A DNA stretch of 64,000 nucleotides from Liriodendron chinense (taxonomy: Eukaryota; Streptophyta; Magnoliopsida; Magnoliales; Magnoliaceae): positions 1,851,501-1,915,500 of the forward strand of contig ML058466.1 in NCBI GenBank assembly GCA_003013855.2, in the 5' to 3' direction. The translations under genes were made by a program, and so were the position numbers. This document shows positions 47,187 to 56,588 of the stretch, piece by piece (the stretch's first letter is position 1; the number at the start of each line of letters is the position of its first letter). Under the pieces are notes generated by a model. It was not told the origin of the DNA, ran no database searches, and worked only from the letters and a program-made list of their open reading frames with translations.

Positions 47187-48784
47187 TGAAGTAGTGAAGG
47201 TACATCTTGTGCAAGGATGCCTAAAAAGTGCCTAGCATGCATTCATATCAATCATTCATAATTAAGCAATTAAACTAACAATGCAAAGATATCAATGTGC
47301 TCAATAACAATCACAAACACAAGGATGTATAGTGGTTCGACTACGTGTCTACTCCACTCCCGGTTCAAGTACTCAACCCCTTTGAGCACACCGGCATTCA
47401 CTATCGGAGGTTTTAAATGAGGTTCACCTCTCAACCTTTACACGGAGGTTTTATCGGTTCACCTCTCAACCGTATCCGGAGTTTTAGACATAGGCTAACT
47501 CTCAACCTTATCGCACGTTTACTCCCGTGTCGGAGGCTCCCCCTTGGAGACTTAGTTTAGGCCCGGCTGACGGGCCAAGGAACGGCTAACGTCCCTAAGG
47601 CGAGTTGACAAACAAACTCTAAAATGGACTCTCAAGTGAGACAACTTACTTGTCGGATGAGCCCCTTGTTTAGCGCCGTATTGGGTTGCTTGATCTTTGC
47701 TCTCCCGTGCTTCAATCAGCTTCCCTTTGCTCCCTCGATCGTGCCGCCGTTGCGTTGCCAATGCCTCAGCCACATTCGATCAAACACCTTGCATGCGATG
47801 CCTTGAAATGCCCAAGGTGCTAGGAGAATGGGTGAATCTCATACATGGGATGTGTAGGTTGTTCCAACTAGGAGATTCACCTAGAGAGTCTTCTAGAGGT
47901 CTTGGACAAAGGATATACCTATGTGGAATAGTGTCACACCTCTAGATTTGAGAGAGGAATCAAGTCATTTCTTGATAGCATTTGAATGCCCATACTTGTG
48001 TTTGATACACAAGGGATATGACTTGAAAACCTCCTCTTTGAGGCCCCAAATGATGTACAAGATACGTGTAGAGTGGGCTCTCAAAAACTTCTCTCACTTT
48101 GCCCAAGAGTGGAGCACCATATATATAGAAAAGAGGTCTTCAACGGCTCTAAAACGGGCAGAAAACGGTCATAAACGACCTGACCCGACCGGTCACGACC
48201 GGTCGGAGCTCCCTGCTGGAGAACAACATGAGAATAGGCCACATACACTGGCCGACCGGTCATGACCGGTCGGCTACCCTCACTGGACAGGCCATATCAC
48301 TCTGGCCGACCGGTCATGACCGGTCGGCCCCCCATGCTGTCCAAATGAAGCCTCCAGGCCGACCGGTCATGACCGGTCGGCCATACCTGCTGGCCATATA
48401 GAAGTGAAAAGGGCCGACCGGTCATGACCGGTCGGCTGGCCTATTGCAAAGTAGCAAGGCTGCTGGCCGACCGGTCATGACCGGTCGGACCAGCCTGGTT
48501 CCCCCTATATATGCTGAATCTTCTCATGTTTCAGCCAATTCACTTGGGCCAAGGTTTGGGTGATCAAATGGGACACCTAGGGCCTATCTATGATGACTAA
48601 ATGAACTCTAATATGGTCAAGGTCATCAAGGATACAAAGGGGATAGGTTTTGGTCGAGGTTAAGGCACCAAGGCATCTCATATACCTGCTTCCTTGATGT
48701 GCTGGACTCTTAGTCTCGCTCGATGGGCTCAACCACCAAGACTCCGCTGTAAGTGATGCTAGTATGCCACAAAAAGTCACTACA
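46880..48784 (-). repeat. Solo LTR K (Sirevirus-type) inside C
   Basis: On the minus strand it starts TGTAGTGAC (48784) and, once 46880-47186 is complemented in place, ends TTTCA. The right flank is AGGGC (48785-48789); the left flank is shown as TCCCG (46875-46879), whose complement is AGGGC, a perfect TSD. It is related to F's LTR (about 80 percent by eye over 47187-47560). No PBS, PPT or internal region adjoins it. Confidence 0.85.
48117..48491 (-). promoter_or_regulatory. GACCGGTC array and TATA box of LTR K
   Basis: Six units of GACCGGTCATGACCGGTCGG (48187-48491, spacing about 54 bp) lie 60 bp upstream, on the minus strand, of a TATATATA box at 48119-48127. The palindrome is the same as in the Ty3 element A. 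Confidence 0.88.
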
Positions 48785-49025
48785 AGGGCATCCTGTGCGA
48801 TCGTACTGGACTCGGCAGGCTTTCCATCGGTCCTCATTTGCAGTAAAAATGGCTCCTCGTGTCTCCTAGGTAAGGTCTCAAAAGCTGTCAGCTCGGCTTC
48901 TTCTTTTTCTTTCCTCTATTAGCTTATCATTTGTAGGGATTTGAAGTTCTTCCTGGTTCGTCACTTCCTTCCTGTCCATCTTGGTGTCTGCATTGTTCAA
49001 ATCCTTCCTCCAATCTTGAAACATC
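48785..49025 (+). other. Leader of ORF2 in C
   Basis: Resumes C's own sequence after K. Noncoding, C/T-rich before the ORF2 ATG. Confidence 0.7.
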
Positions 49026-50204
49026 ATGCCTAAAGATCCTAAAGGCAAGTCCAAGATGGCTGCGGGGCCATCCACCACCGCCAGGTCTAAGAAGCTCCAA
49101 ACTTCTCGACCTTCTCAGGGTTCTCCACCTCCTGCTGCTCCTCCTTCCCAACCTGAGAGTCCAGCTTCAATCTCTCGATTCCAATCCCACACCATTATAT
49201 ATGAGCGGGAGGTCGCCTTGTCATGTGTGGAGCCCTTTGGCATTCCAGCCCTTCTCGCACAGATCGGCTGGGATGGTGTGCTACGATTTGGAGGCGTAGC
49301 ACATCCTAAGGTTGTGTATGTATTTTTATCAAACATCATCAACCCTGTTGGAAACCCTCCATCGTGTGAGGTCATTGTCGGAGGACAGGTAGTCAAGATC
49401 ACCGCCCAAACCATAGCCGATCTGATTGGGATTCCCATGTCCACAGCCCCTCAACCCAATGACAATCTTCTTGATTCTACTCTTCGGGCTGATTGGACTC
49501 GATATTTGTGTCGGGGTCCCAATCCCGAGTGGATAGACGGTAGTGCACTTCGGGCGTCTGAAATGTCCAATAGATTTCGAGTGCTCCACCAAATTTTCAG
49601 CACAAATGTCTACCCACGCAGTACCAACAAATCCGACCTCACAGCAAATATGGTCAATCTGCTCTATCACGTTGGTCACGGGACGCGTCTGTGTCTTCCA
49701 TCCATCATTTTGCATCATATTCTGGACGCTCTGCCACACAACCGCAACACTATTCCTTTTGGCTGGATCATTACCAGATTGGGGCACGATTGCGGGTTCA
49801 CAAATATTGTGGTCCATCATATTCCTCGCTGAACCTTCAAGGACCTCAATATCAAGAAGATGGCTCTACCAAAAGAGGATAACGTGGAAGACAGGGACTT
49901 CTCTCATACTCCCACACAGGTGTCGTCTGGCACCCATAGCAGGTCTTCAGCTCCATCCCCGACGCCGGCCCCAGCTCGTCGATCGGTCAAGCGGCGTCTT
50001 CAGTCCGACGCCTCTTCCGCACCTCCTCCTCCCAACTCAGAGTAGATCATTGCTCAATTAGATCGTGTGGAGGGCGCTCTCGCTCAGCACGGTGAGCGGT
50101 TGTCGCGTCTTGAGAGCTTGATGCAGACCATTCATGATGCTGTTCAGCGCCTCACATCAGCTCTTTCTTGTCGACGTGATGACGTCGCTGGCCCTGCTCC
50201 ATAG
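49026..50204 (+). pseudogene. ORF2 of C: plant-transposon-protein-like ORF after pol
   Basis: One frame of about 392 codons from ATG 49026 to TAG 50202, interrupted only by TGA at 49830 and TAG at 50043. N-terminus basic and Ser/Pro-rich. The central domain (about residues 60-265) matches ORF2 of B in length, order and motifs (GVLRFGGVAHPKVVYVFLSN; IADLIGIPMS; IPFGWIITRLGHDCGF). The C-terminus has a basic linker (RRSVKRRLQ) and an amphipathic coiled-coil segment (LDRVEGALAQHGERLSRLES). No signal peptide or membrane span. It occupies the env-like position of Sireviruses. The basic linker plus coiled coil would suit a nucleic-acid-binding oligomer, which is inference. Confidence 0.75.
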
Positions 50205-50608
50205 TTGTCTATATTTTTAGTCAGGGTCCGTAGTATATGTGTAGTCGCGGATATCTTTTTGGGGCGACTTTATTAGTTGTATTGGTTGATACGTCTTTCC
50301 ATTGACACATTTTGTTTTGGATAGTCTTATGGTCCTTCTTTTTGGATATTTAGATGATCATATGTTGGATTTGGATATTTTGCTATGACTTGTGTTGGAT
50401 CTGGATATTCTGATGATCATTCTTTTGCTATGATATTTTGCTCTGATCTTATGTTGGATTTGGACAAGTCTGATGATCATTCTCTGTGGATATCTTGTGT
50501 ATCTTTTCTCATGTATCTGACTCTTTTGCGTATATACATATTCTTGTGCGTACTTGTTTTATCCTTATTGGGCTTCTTGCCCCATTTTGGGTTGTATATA
50601 TGGTATGT

Positions 50609-50703
50609 TGGTCATGATATACATTTCAGTAGGGGAGGTTGGCTGCTTCGGCTCTATGCCCACTGTGCTTACTGTCATATACTTATATATCCTTGCATGA
50701 CCA
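50609..50703 (+). ncRNA. Conserved 3' structured RNA element, C copy
   Basis: TGGTCATGATATA at the start pairs with TATATCCTTGCATGACCA at the end (with a small bulge). Inside, AGGGGAGGTTGGCTGCTT precedes the hairpin GGC-TCTAT-GCC. Same order as in B and F. Confidence 0.6.
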
Positions 50704-50795
50704 TGTGTGTGTTTTGGCTTCCTCTCTCTGCTCGTTAATGTCTATTTTCCTCCTTTAGTCTATGACATATGCGCTGCATTCTCATTTCACTAACC

Positions 50796-50826
50796 TTTGT
50801 CAATCACTGACAAAAAGGGGGAGAAG
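50796..50826 (+). promoter_or_regulatory. Hairpin-linked upstream PPT of C
   Basis: TTTGTCA-ATCAC-TGACAAA (50796-50814) is a 7-bp hairpin leading straight into AAAGGGGGAGAAG. F has the same hairpin (56314-56332); in B (13697-13712) the right arm has decayed. Confidence 0.6.
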
Positions 50827-51064
50827 TTATCCCACCAAAAGGTCCAGGTTATTTTTTTGTTGATCTTTTGTGTGCAGGGACTAAGGGGGAGTTCAAGTGA
50901 AGCCTAGTCTGTACATTGGGTCTGTACATTTTGCATGTAATGAGTCATGTCTATGTGTAAAGCTTTTATTTTCCTCGACATGATCAATGTATGTATTTTT
51001 GGTTTTGGTGTCTAGGATAAAGTCTATGGTATGGACCAAGACTTTCATAGGTTTGGTTTTGTCT

Positions 51065-51113
51065 GGTAATTGACAAAGGGGGAGATTGTTAATGCAAAGA
51101 TTTGTCAATTACC
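51065..51113 (+). promoter_or_regulatory. PPT stem-loop across the internal/LTR junction of C
   Basis: GGTAATTGACAAA (51065-51077) and TTTGTCAATTACC (51101-51113) are perfectly complementary over 13 bp. The PPT and the first bases of the LTR form the 23-nt loop. Confidence 0.75.
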
Positions 51114-52874
51114 ATGGTTAGTGTGTCGTCGAGTCTCCTTGCGGCTGAAGACAGTAGCTACTCAAAGAAGATCGCTCATCAGTCAGCTTCAAGCCTCTCC
51201 ATCCAAACCTTTGATCCCAAAACCTTCTATAGATGGCCCAAATCCTTCCTAGGCACATCCTTAGCACCATTGATAGTCCACCTTCCATTAAGATCAGCAA
51301 TGGAAGGGTTCATTTCAGTAGAAGTTGCTTAAAAGTTGAAAATCAATATGTCTGCTCCCTCCGATAGGTTCCCGATCCATCGGAGATGAGTCCGATAGGT
51401 GTCCGATCAATCGGACAATATGTCCGATCAATCGGAGAATTGTCCAGCAACATTAAAAACTTCTCTGGACACTTTTCCGATCAATCGGAGGACTGTCCGA
51501 TCAATCAGACAGGGTCTTCCGATCAATCGGACGATATGTCCGATCAATCAGAGAATTGTCCAGCAAACATTGAAAATCTCTCTGGACACTTTTCCAATCA
51601 CTCGGAGGTCTGTCCGATCAATCGGACAGGGTGCTCCGATCAATCGGACATACATCCGATCCATCGGAGGAAATTCCAGAAAAATTACAGAAACTCTCTG
51701 GAAGGAATTCCGATCAATCGAACCATCTGTCCGATCAATCGGACAGGGTCTTCCGATCAATCGGAACTAAGTCCCATCAATCGGAGAACCTGTTTTTCAG
51801 CAAAATTCAAATCTATCTAAAACTTATGTCCGATCGATCGGATCCTATCGAGCTGACCGTTTTCTGACCGTTGAATGTCATCTCTATATATGGAGCTCGG
51901 TTGGATCTTGTGAAAGACACCTTGAGCATCATTTAGGGTTTGTGTGTGCCTTCTCCTTGAGATCCTCTTCTCTCATACCCTAAGATTTGTTGAGTTCATA
52001 CTTCAATCCATGTTGATCTGACCAACATTGATGAAGCATTCAAAGCTTGGATTGAATCATGAACTCAACCCCTCTTTAATGGCATCTTGACCTACCTCTC
52101 ATAGATATACTCCTGTCATCAATGCCATTAATGGTGGTTTAGGTAGAAGCTTTCCTCATATAAAAGCCATATCCCCATATAGCCTCAATCTAACCCTAAT
52201 CCCTCACCTTGGAATCTACAATGAGTCATCCGGAGCAAGGTTGCTGATCGAGGGAGCTGAAGAAGGTATTTTCCATGCAAGCCGAAGCTTCTTCAACAAA
52301 GGCATCATCAAGGGACTCAATCAGCTAAGTATATTTAGTCTTTCGAGTCCAAGAAACCTCCTCAAGTTGAGATTTGGGTTTCAGAGTTTGAAGACCCAAA
52401 CTCGTAAGAGTCCTTGCGTAGGATAAGTCCTTGAGTAGGACAAGCCCTTGTGTAGGGCAAAGTGGTCATGGATTAGTCCTATGGAAGGATGAATCCATGT
52501 GTTGAGTCTTAAGTCCTTTTGTAGGCTGTTAAGGTTTATGGTTAACCTCATTTAAAACCATAGTGATAGTAAAATCCGGCCACTCAAGGAGTGAGTGGAT
52601 CAGCCGGGAGTGGAGTAGGTACATAACCGAACCACTATAAAAATCCCTTGTTGTGTGATGAATGGATGAACTGATTTACTTCTTTCACATGTGCTTTTAT
52701 TGATTTATACTCTGCATATCTTGTGTTCGAAGTAAGTTCTCTAAGAATACTTTGCATGATTACAAGTGTGTAATTGGGAAATTTAAAAAGTGTCCTATTC
52801 ACCCCCCCTCTAGGACAAGGTAACTTGTTTCTTGCTTCTACAAAAGCGGTAATCAAACTTATACCGCATTTTCA
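51087..52874 (+). repeat. 3' LTR of C, 1788 bp
   Basis: Array at 51386-51840 with one palindromic unit more than the 5' LTR (near 51508-51537), TATA box at 51884-51893. Confidence 0.96.
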
Positions 52875-52940
52875 TATAGGACAAAGAAATCAGTTTCTTG
52901 CTTCTACAAGAGTGGTAATCACACTTATACTGCAATTTCA
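52875..52940 (+). repeat. 3' LTR of B, piece 3 of 3 (tail)
   Basis: After TATAG the sequence GGACAAAG...TTTCTTGCTTCTACAAGAG mirrors the tail of C's LTR and ends AATTTCA at 52940. No PBS follows, so this is the outer end of B. Confidence 0.9.
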
Positions 52941-53397
52941 GCGATGTGACCAACTTAACAGTAGACCAAAGAATCTTCATCTCATCAAACGTAGACCTGG
53001 CTTGATTCTCCAAATACACTTGCTTAGCGCCTTTACCAACTCTCCTTGGGCGACCACATTTGATAGATTGGACGGGAATAGACGAGCTCGCCTCACCGTC
53101 TTCAGACCCCACAGTCTCATCGGTTCGAAAGCCATGCATCGGAGCATACCAGGCATCCCACTCCTCTTGCATACCTCTCTCCGGAGGAGGTGGCAGAGCT
53201 CTATAGCAAAGAATCTTCCGTTGGATGGCCTTTGGTAATGTGAGTATACGCTCGAAGAAGTTAAAAGTTTCTGGAGGAACAAACCATTGTGGATTTTGAT
53301 CGGACGGCCTGCTAACTTTCTTCAGGGCTGCCTGCTTACGCTTAGACGGAGTCAGGGATGAACCTGAAGGACCAGCTCTCGAAGGATTGCTAGCCAT
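52941..53397 (-). pseudogene. Unidentified minus-strand ORF, cut by element B
   Basis: From ATG 53397 the frame is open for about 152 codons and then runs into B's LTR. The product is basic and Ser/Pro-rich at the N-terminus (SGSSLTPSKRKQAALKKVSR), then has PPETFNFFERILTLPKAIQR and a basic patch (CGRPRRVGKGAKQ). I do not recognise a family. F inserted within its start-codon region (TSD ATTAT overlaps the ATG). Upstream, beyond F, a plausible splice acceptor (TGCTTTTGCAG on the minus strand, 58622) stands a few bases before the ATG. It may be an exon of a host gene or of an older element. Confidence 0.4.
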
Positions 53398-53400
53398 TAT

Positions 53401-55476
53401 TGTTAGTGCACTTTTCTGTGGCATACTAGTGCACCTTGTTTGTCAATTACTTAGGTCAGTGAGTCTAGGTATCGGTTGAGCTTAATGAAGACGAAGACCA
53501 AAGACTCGATACGGACCGGCTGCATCAGGAAAGAAGGAACAGGTAAAAGTGATGCCTTGGTGAGCCCTAACCTAGTACCGACCCAAATCATTAACCTCTA
53601 GATGACCATGACCCAATAGGCATACCCTCAGTCATCTTAGATTGGCCTTAGGTGTCTCAAAAGACCACTAAAAGAATGGCCAAAGAGGTTGCATGTTCTA
53701 CTGAAAAATAAAAAATTACAGCAGGAAAACGTGCTTGGCCGGGCGACCGACCCAGTGTCCACCGGGCGCGCGACCAGAGGAGAATCCATCCATATGAGTT
53801 GGGCTTAAAACCAGAGGGTCACCAGGCCCCCGACCACAAACCTGTCCGAGCGCCAGACCAGTGCAAAAACGTTCAGCAGCACATGACCCAGTCTGGACTA
53901 AATTCAGGGTGCCCGACCTAGTGTCCATCGGGCGCCCGACCAGTGAAAGAAAGCCCATCGGGCGCCCGACAAAAACTTGTCCGGGTGCCCGACCAGCTCA
54001 AAAACAGTCTAGCGTTTAAATGAGTTTTATGGACCGGATTCGGGCGCCTGACCCAATCTGACCGGGCGCCTGACCCTACGCGAATCTACCCATTATTTGA
54101 CCATTGGAGGAAACTTTATAAAAGCGGGGGATTCGATTTTAAGGCGAAGAGAGGGAATTTTGAGGAGATAGAAGCCACCATTGCTAGAGACCATCAGAGG
54201 CTCTATCCCAAACCTATAGCAAGTCATTCTCCTTGTGTTTTCATCACAAGCTTGGGCCATTCAATGGCATCTTGAGAATGGACTTGTTCCCTCTTGATTC
54301 CTAGAGTTTAGACACCTTGATCATAGTTAAATCCATTGTTTAAACACCACCTAAGAGTCCAAATAGGTGTATTCCTCTAGGAAACCCATTTCCTACCATT
54401 TGTAGAGATTTCACCATTCCCTAGCACCTTAGGCATCTCCAATAGAGCATCACATGCAAGGTTGCTGATCTTGGAGCTGAAGGCTTGGCAAAGCAGCGGC
54501 GTCAAAGATCGGGGGAGCACACGGGGAGCTGATTCAAGCACGGGAAAGCAAGAAGAAGCAACCCAAAGCGGCGTTACAAAGAGGCTCAATCCGACAAGTA
54601 AGGTTGTCTTGTTAGGAGTCCATCCACTCAATTCCCTGTGGGAGTTGAGTGTAGAGTTTGTTTGACAAACTCGAACTAGGGTCGTTTGCTGATCCTTAGC
54701 ATGTTAGTCGGCCTAAAATCTAGGGACATTAGCCGTTCCTTTGCTTGTTTGTTGGCCTAAAGACTAGGGGTTGTTCAGCACTCCTTGACTCGTTTGCCGA
54801 GCCTAAATCCAGGGACGTTAGCCATTCCTTAGCTCGTTAGTCGGCCTAAACAAAGTCTCAAAGGGGGAGCCACCAACACGGGTGTAAACGTGTAGGTTGG
54901 GAGGAACTTGTAAACTCCCCGGTTGGGTGGATCCAAGTTAAAACACTTTGATTGGGAGGAACCAGATTTAAACTCCCCAATGAATGTCGGTGTGGAGTAC
55001 TTGAACCGGGAGTGGAGTAGACAAGTAGTCAAACCACTATACATCGTTGTGTTTGTAATTGTTCTAGAGCACATTTCTCTTTATGCATTGTGTTTAATTG
55101 GTTAATTATGAATGCTTAGTTAGGAATGTATGCTAGGCACTTGATAGGCACATCCACACTCATAAGATGTACCTTCACTACCTCATGTAGGCTTGAGCTT
55201 TTGATGATCCATTCTCTATAGTCCACATGTGTTGATTAGACTAGGTTGCTGATTGCATTTATCTTTTGCTAGTCTTTTGATTGGACCCACTTAGGCTTGG
55301 AAGCCGAAGTGTTAATCGCTTACTTAGTTTAATTTGCAAAAACTGTTAAGTAGGCAAAAAGATTTTAAAAGGTCCTAATCACCCCCCCTTAAGACTTGGC
55401 CATAATTCTAGTTGTTCCTTAAGCTTCCGCACGTGTATGCATAGGGTGTCATGTTAGACTACCCAACATACTTTCA
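53401..55476 (+). repeat. 5' LTR of F
   Basis: GGGCGCCCGACC-type array at about 53740-54083, TATA box CTTTATAAAAGC at 54114-54125, and several GGCCTAAA...AGGGACATTAGCC repeats in U5 (about 54690-54850). Confidence 0.94.
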
Positions 55477-56536
55477 TTTGGTATCAGAGCTGGTTGCTCT
55501 TCAATGACTTAACCGTCTAGAGTAAGATCCAGTACCAGAGCACTAGCATCATATTTACCCAAGAGGGGAAACTATGTTGCCTCATGTAGAATTATAAGTA
55601 AAATGATTAATTGAGGACAACAATAACTAGGGTAGGAACTACTGTCATATCCCCTACTGAACATTAATCTCTAACTAGGGATGAACCTAAGGGAGATGAA
55701 TCTAGAATAGATAAATTCCCTCCCAACAATATGTTGGGTCCTAGAAAATCACATTCAAGGGAGTTGTGAACAAGGCTAGGTGACCTTAGGAGGTTAGTTT
55801 GAGCTCAAATAAATATCTAAGGAACGAGCCTCATTTTGAGCAAATTAATGAACTTGAGGAATTTAGCCTCTTTGGAACCATGGGCAAATCAGAGGATTCA
55901 AGCCTCATTAGCCCAAATTTTGATAATTTAGCCTTGTTTTTAATTGATATAGTTGCTTGCTAGATTATCACCATGCTTAGGTTAGCTAATCTTGTTGAAT
56001 TTCATACTTAATTATATGTTAATCTTTGCTTTTTATTAGTCTTGATATACCATTTGGGGAGGTTAGTTGATTGGGCTATAAGCCCTTGAGCTTTAATGCT
56101 AAATGTATATCATACATGACCAATTTTGCATGATTAACTATGCTTAGAATAGTACATTTTCTTGTTAATCATATTCCCATGCATGCTCCATGTTTTGTAT
56201 GTTCATGCACCCTATACTCTCTCTAGTTAACATGTGCTTATAGTTGTAACTACGACATACTATCTTCTCTTACCTTAACCTTAATTGATGTATCATTAAG
56301 GGGGAGAGAATAGTTTGTCAATTGCTGACAAAAAGGGGGAGAAAGATCAAGTCCCACCAAAACTAGTTTGCTATGTTTTGTGATGCAGGGATTGACAAGT
56401 TATGAGGGAGCATTCAAGTGGAGCTTGCCTAGTTATATGTCTTAGTGTTTCGAGTTGTAAATTTTTTAATTTTGACATGTAATGTATTTTGTTTTGGTAG
56501 GATAGGTTTTTGTAAGTAATTGACAAAGGGAAAGAT
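55477..56536 (+). other. Internal region of F, no coding capacity
   Basis: Carries the PBS, about 500 bp without any domain, the structured element (56034-56122), two purine tracts (near 56296 and 56331) and the final PPT (ACAAAGGGAAAGAT), in which the G run is interrupted by A compared with B and C. Confidence 0.85.
56034..56122 (+). ncRNA. Conserved 3' structured RNA element, F copy
   Basis: TTAGTCTTGATATACCATTT pairs imperfectly with AAATGTATATCATACATGAC. Inner text TTGGGGAGGTTAGTTGATT and hairpin GGGCT-ATA-AGCCC. Confidence 0.6.
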
Positions 56537-56588
56537 TGTTAGTGCACTTTTCTGTGGCACACTAGTACACCTTGTTTGTCAATTACTT
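56514..56588 (+). promoter_or_regulatory. PPT stem-loop across the internal/LTR junction of F
   Basis: AAGTAATTGACAAA (56514-56527) and TTTGTCAATTACTT (56575-56588) are perfectly complementary over 14 bp. The loop is 47 nt, longer than in B and C. Confidence 0.75.

Larger units (their letters stand above)
50205..51086 (+). other. 3' noncoding region of C with structured RNA and two PPTs
   Basis: T-rich text with repeated TTGGATATTTTGCTATGA-like phrases (50320-50480), then the structured element, a hairpin-linked first PPT and the junction PPT. A frame at 50385-50738 is hydrophobic but has no counterpart in B or F and is not called. Confidence 0.7.
39764..52874 (+). mobile_element. Element C: nearly intact Sirevirus-type Ty1/copia
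   Basis: LTRs at 39764-41528 and 51087-52874 begin TGTTAATGC and end GCATTTTCA, TSD TCTAG/TATAG (one mismatch). PBS TGGTATCAGAGC at 41531-41542 (initiator tRNA-Met). A 1664-codon gag-pol, a second ORF, and PPT AAAGGGGGAGAT at 51075-51086. The LTRs differ by few substitutions and one extra palindromic unit, so this is the youngest large element of the nest apart from solo LTR K inside it. Confidence 0.95.
9528..52940 (+). mobile_element. Element B: Sirevirus-type Ty1/copia, host of the nest
   Basis: Only the 3' part is in the window: end of pol (9528-11365), second ORF (11960-13186), 3' noncoding region, PPT and a 3' LTR of about 2.0 kb in three pieces (13971-14421, 38270-39763, 52875-52940). 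The pieces join: the left break ends CCGAC and the right resumes TCGAC (E's TSD, 4 of 5), and the second break has TCTAG/TATAG (C's TSD, 4 of 5). The last piece aligns with the tail of C's own LTR and ends AATTTCA at 52940. A, E and C are therefore all younger than B. Confidence 0.9.

Noticed and set aside
50385..50738. Hydrophobic 117-codon frame downstream of ORF2 as a membrane protein
   Set aside because: No counterpart in B or F at this place; overlaps the structured RNA element; T-rich composition explains hydrophobicity.
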